A DNA stretch of 64,000 nucleotides from Paroceanicella profunda (GTDB taxonomy: Bacteria; Pseudomonadota; Alphaproteobacteria; Rhodobacterales; Rhodobacteraceae), in assembly GCF_005887635.2 (NCBI RefSeq), contig NZ_CP040819.1:310001-374000 (forward strand), read 5' to 3'. Below the pieces are notes generated by a model. It worked only from the letters and a program-made list of their open reading frames with translations, did not search any database and was not told the DNA's origin. How positions within the stretch are numbered: the first letter of the stretch is position 1; the number at the start of each line of letters is the position of its first letter. Shown here piece after piece: positions 9,352 to 20,785 of this stretch. Made by a program: the position numbers and the translations under genes.

Positions 9352-9702
9352 TCAGGCATAGCCGCCGGCCATCACCCGGTCGAGCCAGGCATGCACCTGG
9401 TCGGCATGGCCCTCGCGCACCAGCTGGTCGGGGGTCATGCCGCCGAAGCCGGCCAGGGGCTCGGAGCGGAACCAGGCATAGGCGGCCAGTTGCGAGCCGG
9501 CCACTGCCTCCACCCGGTTCAGGATCTCGACCATCTCGCGCAGCCGTGTCTGGGTCTTGCGGGCCGAAATGCGTGAGGCGCGAGAAAAGGCGTCCTGCCC
9601 CAGCCCCAGCGTGCTGGCAATCTCGGTGCGCGTGGTGCGCAGCGCGGTGGCGATGCGGGCCGGGGAAAACACCCGGCCTTCGATGTACTGCGCAATCTGC
9701 AT
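9352..9702 (-). CDS. Xre/MbcA/ParS-type antitoxin (DUF2384)
   Basis: A 116-residue antitoxin of the Xre/MbcA/ParS toxin-binding family, the usual partner of RES toxins. An N-terminal helix-turn-helix-like part (ATALRTTRTEIASTLGLGQDAFSR, residues 18-41) should bind DNA. The C-terminal DUF2384 part (LREMVEILNRVEAVAGS...AYAWFRSEPLAGFGGMTPDQLVREG) would bind and block the toxin's active site. ATG at 9702. It is first in a three-gene minus-strand set and lies just downstream of a good sigma-70-like promoter and a small inverted repeat, as expected for autoregulation. Confidence 0.88.
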   Translation of the reverse strand: MQIAQYIEGRVFSPARIATALRTTRTEIASTLGLGQDAFSRASRISARKTQTRLREMVEILNRVEAVAGSQLAAYAWFRSEPLAGFGGMTPDQLVREGHADQVHAWLDRVMAGGYA

Positions 9703-9717
9703 GGCGAGACCTCATGT

Positions 9718-9756
9718 TTGCTTACGCAAGATAGCGTCAGGAAACCTGTGTTTCAA
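9718..9756 (-). promoter_or_regulatory. Promoter and candidate operator of the RES/Xre locus
   Basis: Read on the minus strand, TTGAAA (9756-9751) and TATCTT (9733-9728) are separated by exactly 17 bases, a close sigma-70 match. Just downstream, the inverted repeat TTGC-TTAC-GCAA (9718-9729) overlaps the -10 edge and transcription start. That position suits repression by the Xre antitoxin. The antitoxin ATG follows at 9702. Confidence 0.65.
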
Positions 9757-9757
9757 G

Positions 9758-10243
9758 TCACCCTGCGCCGGTCTCCGCGGTGGCGCCCCGACCGGGCAGG
9801 CAGATGAGCGTCTGCTGCCCGGCGGCGACCAGGCGCCCGGGGCCCTCCGTGCCCTCATGGGCCGAGACCTCGAGCTGGCAGACGGTCAGCGTGCGCCCGG
9901 CGCGCAGCACCCGGCCCTCGGCCACGAGATGGGTGCCCTGCGCGGGCGCGAGCAGGTTCAGCTTGAACTCCACGGTCAGCACCTCGCTGCCCGGCGGGAA
10001 CACCGTCAGCCCCGCGTAGCCACCGGCGGAATCCGCGATCGAGGACGTGCCGCCGGCGTGGAAATACCCGTGCTGCTGGGTGAGTTCCGGGCGGTAGGGC
10101 AAGGCGATGCACACCAGCCCGTGCGCCACGCGGCTGAGCCGGGCGCCAAGATGGGCCATGAGGCCCTGCCGGGCGAAACTGTCGCGCACCCGGGCCTCGG
10201 CCTCCGGGTCCGGCGCCGCTCCGATGCTGGCATTGGGTGTCAT
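9758..10243 (-). CDS. PaaI-type hotdog-fold thioesterase
   Basis: A 161-residue single-domain hotdog protein, probably an acyl-CoA thioesterase. The block QQHGYFHAGGTSSIADSAGGYAG (near residue 60) has the HG-hotdog pattern HGxxHGG/A seen in PaaI, here with FHAG, and VLTVEFKLNLLAPAQGTHLVAEG is the following conserved strand. ATG at 10243 is chosen over a longer frame because GGGAGGGAAGGG lies immediately upstream. It stands alone between the toxin locus and glpK and points the same way. The substrate cannot be told from the sequence. Confidence 0.85.
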   Translation of the reverse strand: MTPNASIGAAPDPEAEARVRDSFARQGLMAHLGARLSRVAHGLVCIALPYRPELTQQHGYFHAGGTSSIADSAGGYAGLTVFPPGSEVLTVEFKLNLLAPAQGTHLVAEGRVLRAGRTLTVCQLEVSAHEGTEGPGRLVAAGQQTLICLPGRGATAETGAG

Positions 10244-10399
10244 TGCCCTTCCCTCCCGCTGGCCGGTTCCGCTGACGCCGGCGTGTCCCTCGCGCCCCCG
10301 CTGCGGCGTCTCCCGGCCGCGCGGCACCGTGCCCGGCCCGCGCGGGAGCGCCAGTTAACCACGGCGCCACGGCGCGGCGCACCGGAAATCTGCGCCGCC

Positions 10400-11956
10400 T
10401 TACACCGAACCGGCGGAGACCCCGGCTGCGGGCGCCGCGTCGGGCTTCGCCGGGGCCGGATCGTCGGAGGCGGGGCGTACGAGGGTGCGGCGCACCGCGT
10501 CGCGCCAGCCGGCGTGGCGGGCTTCGCGCGTCTGCGCGCTCATCTCGGGCTGGAACCGGCGCTCCAGCGCCCAGCTCTGCGCGAACTCCTCCGGCCCGGG
10601 GCAGAGGCCGGCCTGCATCGCGGCCAGGAAGGCGGCGCCGAGCGCGGTGGTTTCCTTGACCACCGGCCGGTCCACCGGGGCGCCCAGCATGTCGGCGAGG
10701 AACTGCATGGACCAGTCGGAGGCGGACATGCCGCCGTCCACCCGAAGCACCGTCTCGGCGGAGCCCTTCCAGTCTCCGCGCATGGCGTCGAACAGGTCCC
10801 GCGTCTGGTAGGCGACGCTCTCCAGCGCGGCGCGCGCCAGTTCCGCAGGGCCCGTGGCCCGGGTGATACCGTAGATCGCGCCGCGGCACTCCGCATCCCA
10901 CCAGGGGGCGCCGAGGCCGGTGAAGGCGGGCACCATGTAGAGGGAGGAGGCCGGGTCCGCCACCTCCGCGAGCCCTTGGGTTTCAGAGGCTTCACGGATG
11001 ATCTTCAACCCGTCTCTCAGCCATTGCACCACCGCTCCGGCGATGAAGATGGAACCCTCCAGCGCGTAGGTGGGTTTGCCGCCGAGCTGATAGGCGATGG
11101 TGGTGAGCAGGCGGTTCTGCGAGGTGACCGGCTTCTCACCGGTGTTGAGCAGCGCGAAGCAGCCGGTGCCGTAGGTGCTCTTGAGCATGCCGGGCCGGAA
11201 GCAGGCCTGGCCCACCGTGGCGGCCTGTTGGTCTCCCGCCACGCCGAGAATGGGGATGGGGCGGCCGAAGAGATCGGCCCGGGTCATGCCGAAGGCGGCG
11301 GCACTGTCGCGCACCTCCGGCAGCATGGCGGCGGGGATGTCCAGCAGCTTCAGCAGGTCCTCGTCCCAGCAGCCGCGGTGGATGTCGTAGAGCATGGTGC
11401 GCGCGGCGTTGGTGGCGTCCGTCACATGGGCCGCGCCGCCGGTGAGCTTCCAGATCAGGTAGGTGTCCACGGTGCCGAACATCAGCGCGCCGGCCTTCGC
11501 GCGGGCGCGCGCGCCCTCCACATGGTCGAGGATCCAGGCCAGCTTGGTGGCGGAGAAATAGGGGTCCAGCCGCAGGCCGGTGCGCTCGGCCACCAGGGCC
11601 TCGCAGCCCTCCTCGCGCAGGCGGCGGCAGAAATCGGCGGTGCGCCGGTCCTGCCAGACGATGGCGCGATGGATGGGGCGGCCGGTGGCGCGCTCCCAGA
11701 CCAGGGTGGTCTCACGCTGGTTGGTGATGCCGATGGCGGCGATGTCGGAGGGGCCCAGGCCGGCGCGCTCCAGCGCCTCGCGGCAGGTGCCCGCGGTGGT
11801 GGACCAGATGTCCTCGGGCGCGTGCTCCACGCAGCCGGAGGCGGGGAAATGCTGGGCGAATTCCTCCTGCCCCACCGCCTTCACCTGCAAGGCCTCGTCG
11901 AAGACGATGGCGCGGCTGGAGGTGGTGCCCTGGTCGATGGCGAGCACATGGGTCAT
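10400..11956 (-). CDS. glpK: Glycerol kinase
   Basis: A 518-residue FGGY-family kinase that phosphorylates glycerol to sn-glycerol 3-phosphate in the cytoplasm. The N-terminus [16 protein letters not shown] carries the phosphate-binding loop. Typical GlpK blocks follow: [29 protein letters not shown] and [25 protein letters not shown]. coli GlpK has about 502 residues, so the length is normal, with a short Ala/Pro-rich tail. It is the last gene of the minus-strand glycerol operon, 109 bp after the substrate-binding protein gene. No clear ribosome-binding site precedes the ATG, so the start is chosen by homology. Confidence 0.96.
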   Translation of the reverse strand: MTHVLAIDQGTTSSRAIVFDEALQVKAVGQEEFAQHFPASGCVEHAPEDIWSTTAGTCREALERAGLGPSDIAAIGITNQRETTLVWERATGRPIHRAIVWQDRRTADFCRRLREEGCEALVAERTGLRLDPYFSATKLAWILDHVEGARARAKAGALMFGTVDTYLIWKLTGGAAHVTDATNAARTMLYDIHRGCWDEDLLKLLDIPAAMLPEVRDSAAAFGMTRADLFGRPIPILGVAGDQQAATVGQACFRPGMLKSTYGTGCFALLNTGEKPVTSQNRLLTTIAYQLGGKPTYALEGSIFIAGAVVQWLRDGLKIIREASETQGLAEVADPASSLYMVPAFTGLGAPWWDAECRGAIYGITRATGPAELARAALESVAYQTRDLFDAMRGDWKGSAETVLRVDGGMSASDWSMQFLADMLGAPVDRPVVKETTALGAAFLAAMQAGLCPGPEEFAQSWALERRFQPEMSAQTREARHAGWRDAVRRTLVRPASDDPAPAKPDAAPAAGVSAGSV

Positions 11957-12065
11957 GGGAGGGGCTCCGGTGTGCGGAAAGGGTCGGGAGAGCCCGGCGC
12001 GGGCCGGGGGAAGGCCCGCGCCGGGCGGGATAGGGCGGCGCGCGGGGGGCGCCGCCCGGGCCTGC

Positions 12066-13769
12066 TCACTGCTGCCAGGACTTGATGAGCTCGTCGTAGC
12101 TCACGGTCTGCGGCGCAGGCTTCTCGTTGTCGAGCTTCGGCTTCGGCGCGCCGGGCTGTGCCAGCCAGTAGTCGGCGCCCTCCTCGTCGTTCAGCTTCGG
12201 CCCGAGGTCACCCTGGATGCCGGCCCGCTCGAGGCGGGAAAGCACCTTCTCCTGCGCTTCGCACAGGCTGTCGAGGGCCTCCTGCGCGGTCTTGGCGCCG
12301 GAGGAGGCATCACCGATGTTCTGCCACCAGAGCTGGGCGAGCTTGGGGTAGTCCGGGATGTTGGTGCCGGTCGGTGTCCACTGGGTGCGGGCGGGCGAGC
12401 GGTAGAACTCCACCAGTCCGCCGAGTTTGGGCGCGCGCTCGGTGAAGCTCTCGTCCTCCACGGTCGACTTGCGGATGAAGGTCAGCCCCTCGTGGGACTT
12501 CTTCACGTCCACGGTCTTGGAGGTGACGAACTGGGCGTAGAGCCAGGCCGCCTTGGCGCGGTCCACCGGGGTGGATTCCATCAGCGTCCAGGAACCCGCG
12601 TCCTGATAGCCCACCTTCATGCCCTCTTCCCAGTAGGCGCCGTGCGGGCTGGGGGCGAGACGCCATTTCGGCGTGCCGTCCTCGTTGACCACTGGCAGGC
12701 CCGGCTCCACCAGAGAGGAGACGAAGGTGGTGTACATGAACATCTGCTGGGCGATGTTGCCCTGCGCGGGCACGGGGCCTGCCTCCGAGAAGGTCATGCC
12801 GGCGGCTGCGGGCGGCGTGTATTTCTTCAGCCACTCGATGTATTTCTCGATGGCATAGACCGCCGCGGGAGAGTTGGTCGCCCCGCCGCGCGCCATGCAC
12901 GAGCCCACGGGCTGGGACTTCTCGTTCACCCGGATGCCCCATTCGTCCACCGGCAGGCCGTTCGGGGTGCCCTTGTCGCCTTCGCCGGCCATGGAGAGCC
13001 AGGCATCGGTGAAGCGCCAGCCGAGCGAGGGGTCCTTCTTGCCGTAGTCCATGTTGCCATAGACCTTCTGGCCGTCCAGTTCCTTGCCGGTGAAGAACTC
13101 CGCGATGTCCTCATAGGCGGACCAGTTGACCGGCACGCCGAGATCGTAGCCGTATTTCTCCTTGAACTCGGCCATCAGCTCGGGGTTCGTGAACCAGTCG
13201 TACCGGAACCAGTAGAGGTTCGCGAACTGCTGGTCGGGAAGCTGGTACAGCTCGCCGTCCGGGCCGGTGGTGAAGGACAGGCCCATGAAATCGTCGAGGT
13301 CGAGGGTGGGCGAGGTCACGTCCGCGCCTTCGCCGGCCATCCACTTGGTCAGGTCGCGGGCCTGCTTGTAGCGCCAGTGGGTGCCGATGAGATCGGAATC
13401 ATTGATGTAGGCGTCGTAGATGTTCTCGTTCGACTGCATCTGCGTCTGCAGCTTCTCGACCACGTCTCCCTCGCCGATGAGGTCATGGGTGAGGTTGATG
13501 CCGGTGATCTCGGAGAAGGCGCGCGCCAGGGTCTTGGACTCGTATTCATGCGTGGCGATGGTTTCGGAAACCACGCGGATGTCCATGCCCTTGAACGGCT
13601 CGGCGGCCTTCATGAACCATTCCATCTCCGCCTTCTGCTCCGCTTCGGAGAGGGTGGAGGGCTGGAATTCGGGCAGCCATTTCTCGATGGCCGCCTCGTC
13701 GGCCCATGCGCCGGAGGACCCGGCGATGAGCGCCACCATGGCGGCGGTGGCCCGGAATGCGGTTTTCAT
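12066..13769 (-). CDS. glpV: Glycerol ABC transporter substrate-binding protein
   Basis: A 567-residue periplasmic binding protein with a signal peptide ([23 protein letters not shown], cleavage after about residue 23). It belongs to the large extracellular binding proteins that serve the rhizobial glycerol importer. GGAGGAAAG precedes the ATG at 13769, which rules out the longer open frame. The protein captures glycerol and delivers it to the GlpP/GlpQ channel. At 567 residues it is longer than most family-1 binding proteins, which is usual for this subgroup. It lies between glpU (68 bp) and glpK. Function is assigned from the operon order D-S-T-P-Q-U-V-K. Confidence 0.9.
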   Translation of the reverse strand: MKTAFRATAAMVALIAGSSGAWADEAAIEKWLPEFQPSTLSEAEQKAEMEWFMKAAEPFKGMDIRVVSETIATHEYESKTLARAFSEITGINLTHDLIGEGDVVEKLQTQMQSNENIYDAYINDSDLIGTHWRYKQARDLTKWMAGEGADVTSPTLDLDDFMGLSFTTGPDGELYQLPDQQFANLYWFRYDWFTNPELMAEFKEKYGYDLGVPVNWSAYEDIAEFFTGKELDGQKVYGNMDYGKKDPSLGWRFTDAWLSMAGEGDKGTPNGLPVDEWGIRVNEKSQPVGSCMARGGATNSPAAVYAIEKYIEWLKKYTPPAAAGMTFSEAGPVPAQGNIAQQMFMYTTFVSSLVEPGLPVVNEDGTPKWRLAPSPHGAYWEEGMKVGYQDAGSWTLMESTPVDRAKAAWLYAQFVTSKTVDVKKSHEGLTFIRKSTVEDESFTERAPKLGGLVEFYRSPARTQWTPTGTNIPDYPKLAQLWWQNIGDASSGAKTAQEALDSLCEAQEKVLSRLERAGIQGDLGPKLNDEEGADYWLAQPGAPKPKLDNEKPAPQTVSYDELIKSWQQ

Positions 13770-13837
13770 TGTTCTTTCCTCCCGTTTGCAACTGTGTCCG
13801 GACCCTGCGCCCTTGCGCCCGGCCCGACCGGACTGGT

Positions 13838-14110
13838 TCAGGCCCAGCGGAACATTGCCGCCGCCCAGACCAGGCAGATGATGAGGGCGCCCCAGAGTGG
13901 GGCCCCGAAAAGCGCCAGCCAGATCAGGCAGATGAACGCCGATCCGAGCAGGCTGATGAAGAAGCGGTCTCCCGGGGTGGTCTCGAAGTGGAAGATCCCC
14001 ATGCGCGGCGCCTGCGGCGCCACGATCCCCCAGACGAGCATTCCGATGAGCATCAGGGCGATCACGCCGAAGAACAGCGCGGTCTCCGGGGTCCAGGCCA
14101 TCCATGCCAT
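13838..14110 (-). CDS. glpU: Small DUF2160 membrane protein of the glycerol transporter
   Basis: A 90-residue membrane protein of the DUF2160 family. Hydrophobic segments lie at about residues 10-30, 50-67 and 70-88, with a short hydrophilic loop HFETTPGDRF between. The ATG at 14110 has GAGGAGG about 9 bases upstream, so the gene is real although it is hidden in a longer shadow frame. It lies between the second permease and the binding protein, the place of GlpU in rhizobial glycerol operons. Its role is not established; an accessory subunit of the importer is a reasonable guess. Confidence 0.85.
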   Translation of the reverse strand: MAWMAWTPETALFFGVIALMLIGMLVWGIVAPQAPRMGIFHFETTPGDRFFISLLGSAFICLIWLALFGAPLWGALIICLVWAAAMFRWA

Positions 14111-14124
14111 AGCGTGTGTCCTCC

Positions 14125-15817
<1,693 letters not shown>

Positions 15818-15821
<4 letters not shown>

Positions 15822-16900
15822 GGCTGGCCCTCCCCCGCGACGCGCCAGCCGTCGCGGTAGACATTCACCCGCGCCGGGTCGAAGACCACGCGGCGCGCGG
15901 CCTCGGGCACCGGGGCGCCCTCGGGCGCGAGCACGTTGATTTCCCGGTCATGGAAGCGGGTGCGGATGATCTTGTGGCGGCCCACGTCCTCGACGCGGGT
16001 GATCTCCACCGGCAGGCCGGCATCCCCCTCCACCAGGCGGGTGAATTCGGGGCGCACGCCGATCTCCATCCCCTGCCCGCCCGGGTAGCGCGCGGCGAGC
16101 GGCACCTGCGTGCCCTCCACCGTGGCCATGGCGCCGTCGATGCTGGCGGGCAGCAGGTTCATGCCCGGCGAGCCGATGAAATAGCCCACGAACGTGTGCG
16201 CCGGGCGCTCGAACAGCTCCTCCGGCGTGCCGATCTGCACCACCTCGCCCTCGCTCATCACCACCACGTGGTCGGCGAAGGTGAGCGCCTCGGTCTGGTC
16301 ATGGGTCACGTAGATCATCGTGTGGCCGAATTCCTCGTGCAGGGCCTTCAGCTGGGTGCGCAGCTCCCATTTCATGTGCGGGTCGATCACGGTGAGCGGC
16401 TCGTCGAACAGGATGGCGTTCACGTTCTCGCGCACCATGCCGCGGCCGAGCGAGATCTTCTGCTTCGCATCCGCCGTGAGGCCGCGCGCCTTGCGGTTGA
16501 GCACGTCCGACATGCCGATCATCCCGGCGATGCTGCGCACCCGGGTGTCGACATAGGCCTCCTCCGCGCCCTTGTTGCGCAGCGGGAAGGCGAGGTTGTC
16601 GTAGACGGTCATCGTGTCGTAGACGACCGGGAACTGGAACACCTGCGCGATGTCGCGCGCCGCGGTGGGCAGGTCCGTCACGTCGGTGTCGCCGAACAGG
16701 ATGCGGCCCTGGCTGGGGCGCAGAAGGCCCGAGATGATGTTGAGCAGCGTGGATTTCCCGCAGCCCGAGGGGCCGAGCAGCGCATAGGCCGCCCCGTCCA
16801 CCCAGGCGTGGTTCAGCGTAGGTTTCAGCTGCCAGTCCGACGGCGCCTGCGGGTTCGGGCTGTAGGAATGTGCGAGGTCTTTGAGTGTGATACGTGCCAT
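15818..16900 (-). CDS. glpT: Glycerol ABC transporter ATPase GlpT, with degenerate signature motif
   Basis: A 360-residue MalK-like ATPase. Walker A LLGPSGCGKST, a Q-loop VFQFP, Walker B AILFDEP and an intact switch histidine YVTHDQTEA are all present. In contrast the ABC signature, normally LSGGQ, reads LTADAKQKISLGRG. A C-terminal regulatory TOBE/OB part follows from about residue 240. The partner GlpS has the opposite defect, so the heterodimer should have one competent and one degenerate ATP site. The gene starts 9 bp after glpS ends and overlaps glpP by 4 bp. Confidence 0.92.
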
Positions 16901-16909
16901 GTTTCCCCC

Positions 16910-18001
<1,092 letters not shown>

Positions 18002-18080
18002 TCCCATCTCCTCCCTGTTCCGCGCGCCCCCCCGTTCGGGGCCACGCCGGCGCAGATTGTTCTGTTCGTGCGTGCCGCCT

Positions 18081-19598
18081 TCAGGCCGCGGCTGCGCACC
18101 GTGTCCGGATCCAGGCGTCGAGCGCCCGGGTTTCGTCATCGCTCAGGCGCAGCCCCATCTTGGAGCGCCGCCAGAGCAGGTCATCCGCCGAGCGGACCCA
18201 TTCATGGGTCACCAGCCAGGACACCTCCGCCTCCGTGAGGTTCCAGCCGAAGCTGCGGCCCAGGTCCTCGGGCCCCTTCGCGTCGCCCAGCAGCTCGAAA
18301 GCCTCCGTGCCGTAGGCGCGCACCAGCCGGCGGGCCCAGCGGTCATCGAGGAACTGGTAGCGTGCCTTCAGTCGCCCGATGAGCGCCTCCACCTGCTGCA
18401 CGGGGAAATCCCCCCCCGGCAGCGGCTTGCGCGCGGTCCAGCCGGCGCCCATGGCCGGGAAATACGGCGCGAGCTTGGCCAGCGCCGCCTCCGAGAGCCG
18501 GCGGTAGGTGGTGATCTTGCCGCCGAACACGTTGAGCGTGGGCAGCGCGCCATCCCGGTCATCGACCTTCAGCACATAGTCCCGCGTGGCCGCGGTGGCG
18601 GAGGAGGCGCCGTCGTCATACAGCGGGCGCACGCCGGAATAGGTCCAGACCACGTCCTCGTCCGACAGCGGGGTGGCGAAATATTCCGACGCGGCCTTCA
18701 GCAGGTAGGCCCGTTCCTCCGGCGTGCAGACCGGGGCGCCCGGCGCGTCCTTGTGCTCCTGGTCGGTGGTGCCGATCAGGGTGAAATCGGTCTCGTAGGG
18801 GATGGCGAAGATGATGCGCCCGTCCGACTGCTGGAAGATGTAGGGCCGGTCATGGTCGAACAGCCGCTTCGTCACGATATGGCTGCCGCGCACGAGGCGG
18901 ATATGGTCGGCGCTGTTCTGGCGCACGCGGTTGCGCAGCACGTCGTCCACCCAGGGGCCGGCCGCGTTCACGATGGCCCTGGCCCGCTCAATGCGCTCGG
19001 CGCCGGTGTCCATGTCGCGCAGGCGCACCTGCCACAGCCCGTCCATCCGCTCGGCGCCCTCCACCCGCACCCGGGTGCAGATCCGCGCGCCGCGGGCGGC
19101 CGCGTCCCGCGCGTTGAGCGCCACGAGGCGGCTGTCCTCGACCCAGCAATCGGAATACTCGAACGCGCGGCGGAATTCCGGCTTCAGCGGCTTGCCGGCC
19201 GGGTCGGTGCGCAGGTCGATGGAGCGCGTGGCGGGGAGGATCTTCCGCCCGCCCAGATGATCGTAGATGAACAGGCCCAGCCGCAGCAGCCAGGCCGGGC
19301 GCAGCCCCTTGTGATGCGGCAGCACGAAGCGCAGCGGCCAGGAGATGTGCGGCATGGCCACCAGCAGCGTCTCGCGCTCGATCAGCGCCTCGCGCACCAG
19401 CCGGAACTCGTAATATTCGAGATAGCGCAGCCCGCCGTGGAACAGCTTGGTGGAGGAGGAGGAGGTGGCCTGCGCCAGGTCTCCCTGCTCGGCCAGCAGC
19501 ACCGACAACCCCCGGCCCGCCGCGTCACGGGCTATGCCGCAGCCGTTCACGCCGCCGCCTATGATGAGGAGATCGTAGCTGTTTTCGGGTTTGGTCAT
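18081..19598 (-). CDS. glpD: Glycerol-3-phosphate dehydrogenase (FAD)
   Basis: A 505-residue flavoprotein that oxidises glycerol 3-phosphate to dihydroxyacetone phosphate at the membrane, passing electrons to quinone. The FAD motif LLIIGGGVNGCGIARDAAGRG lies at residues 9-29, and the family block ATSSSSTKLFHGGLRYLEYYEFRLVREALIER follows. VNAAGPWVDDVL and SGVRPLYDDGASSATAATRDY are further GlpD signatures. The length equals the bacterial norm of about 500. It is the first gene of the minus-strand operon, so the kinase product made by GlpK is consumed by the same transcript. The promoter lies in the glpD-glpR intergenic region. Confidence 0.96.
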   Translation of the reverse strand: MTKPENSYDLLIIGGGVNGCGIARDAAGRGLSVLLAEQGDLAQATSSSSTKLFHGGLRYLEYYEFRLVREALIERETLLVAMPHISWPLRFVLPHHKGLRPAWLLRLGLFIYDHLGGRKILPATRSIDLRTDPAGKPLKPEFRRAFEYSDCWVEDSRLVALNARDAAARGARICTRVRVEGAERMDGLWQVRLRDMDTGAERIERARAIVNAAGPWVDDVLRNRVRQNSADHIRLVRGSHIVTKRLFDHDRPYIFQQSDGRIIFAIPYETDFTLIGTTDQEHKDAPGAPVCTPEERAYLLKAASEYFATPLSDEDVVWTYSGVRPLYDDGASSATAATRDYVLKVDDRDGALPTLNVFGGKITTYRRLSEAALAKLAPYFPAMGAGWTARKPLPGGDFPVQQVEALIGRLKARYQFLDDRWARRLVRAYGTEAFELLGDAKGPEDLGRSFGWNLTEAEVSWLVTHEWVRSADDLLWRRSKMGLRLSDDETRALDAWIRTRCAAAA

Positions 19599-19891
19599 GT
19601 GGCGGCTTTTGATCGTTACCGTTCGTTGCGCTTCAGTTGCCCTTAGTCATGCGCGGATTCGCGCGAGTCTGTCAACACAGCTTCGTGAAATTTCGCCGAA
19701 TGGTTCGGAGCGCGGGCCCTTTCGCCGGGCGAGGCCGTGCCTTCCCGGGAGTGTGCGGCGCCTCAATCTGCCAAGCTCCCGCCAAGGTGTTGTGCTGCAA
19801 GTGCAAAACGCGGCTGCAGCACGTCTCGGCGCAGTTGCGCCGCCGGCACAACTGCCCTATAGAAAACGAAAGCAAAGCAACGAAAGCGAAC
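19599..19891. promoter_or_regulatory. Divergent glpD/glpR control region with repeated CGTT/CGAA elements
   Basis: This 293-bp gap must hold both promoters. On the minus strand a perfect -35 TTGACA (19675-19670) faces glpD, with only a weak -10 about 17 bases on. TTCGTTGC occurs once near glpD (plus strand, about 19622) and once near glpR (minus strand, 19884-19877). Next to the glpR start, GCTTTCGTT occurs twice on the minus strand, 14 bases apart (19862-19890). Such TTCG/CGAA repeats fit DeoR-family operators; assigning them to GlpR is inference. Confidence 0.55.
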
Positions 19892-20671
19892 ATGCTCACT
19901 TCCGTACGCCAGCAGCAGATCCTCGAGATCGCGCGCGAATCCGGCCATGTCGTGGTCGAAACGCTCGCCGAACGCTTCGCCGTCAGCCCGCAGACCATCC
20001 GGCGCGACCTCAACGAGCTGTGCGACCGCTCGCTTCTCGCGCGCACCCATGGCGGAGCGATGCTGCCCTCGGGCGTGGTGAACGTGGGCTACGACACGCG
20101 GCGCGACTTCATGTACGCGGAGAAGGAGGCGATCGGGCGGATCTGCGCCGAGCACATCCCCGACGGCAGTTCCATCTTCATCAACATCGGCACCACCACG
20201 GAGGCGGTGGCGCGCAACCTGATGCGCCAGCGCAACCTGATGGCCATCACCAACAACGTGAACGTGGCCACCACGCTCTCGGCCAACCCGAGCTGCGAGG
20301 TGGTGGTGGCCGGCGGCGTGCTGCGCCGCTCGGACGGCGGGATCATCGGCGAGGCGACCATCGATTTCATCCGCCAGTTCCGGGTGGATATCGGCGTGAT
20401 CGGCGCCTCGGCCATCGACGCGGACGGCACCCTGCTGGACTTCGACTACCGCGAGGTGCGCGTGGCCCAGGCCATCATCGAGAACGCCCGGCGGGTGTTC
20501 CTGGTGGCCGACGCCTCGAAGTTCGACCGCACGGCGCCGGTGCGCATCTGCCCGTTCACCAACCTCTCGGCGCTGTTCACCAATGCGCCGCCCCCCGAGG
20601 CGATCACGGCACTGGCCCGGGAGAACGGCATCACCATCGAGATCGCGGGCGAGGGCACGCCTCCGGCGTGA
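19892..20671 (+). CDS. glpR: DeoR-family glycerol regulon repressor GlpR
   Basis: A 259-residue DeoR-type regulator. The N-terminal winged helix-turn-helix MLTSVRQQQILEIARESGHVVVETLAERFAVSPQTIRRDLNEL covers residues 1-43. The C-terminal sugar-phosphate sensor domain has INIGTTTEAVARNL and GGVLRRSDGGIIGEATIDFI. Glycerol 3-phosphate is the known effector of GlpR homologues. ATG at 19892 is chosen because the HTH starts there; the long upstream extension lacks protein character. It is divergent from glpD and presumably represses both directions through the repeats in the gap. Confidence 0.92.
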   Translation: MLTSVRQQQILEIARESGHVVVETLAERFAVSPQTIRRDLNELCDRSLLARTHGGAMLPSGVVNVGYDTRRDFMYAEKEAIGRICAEHIPDGSSIFINIGTTTEAVARNLMRQRNLMAITNNVNVATTLSANPSCEVVVAGGVLRRSDGGIIGEATIDFIRQFRVDIGVIGASAIDADGTLLDFDYREVRVAQAIIENARRVFLVADASKFDRTAPVRICPFTNLSALFTNAPPPEAITALARENGITIEIAGEGTPPA

Positions 20672-20785
20672 CGGCTAGGGCGCCCACCTGTGTGACAGTG
20701 AGAGCGCGCCGCCAGGGTGTAGCGACGAAGGCGCGCTGCCGGCGCGACGGCGAGGGGCCATCTCCGGCGTACCGTCCGCGGCCGT

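Noticed and set aside
18002-18139. Longer start for GlpS overlapping glpD
   Set aside because: The extension is basic and Pro/Gly-rich, and a good ribosome-binding site serves the ATG at 18001.
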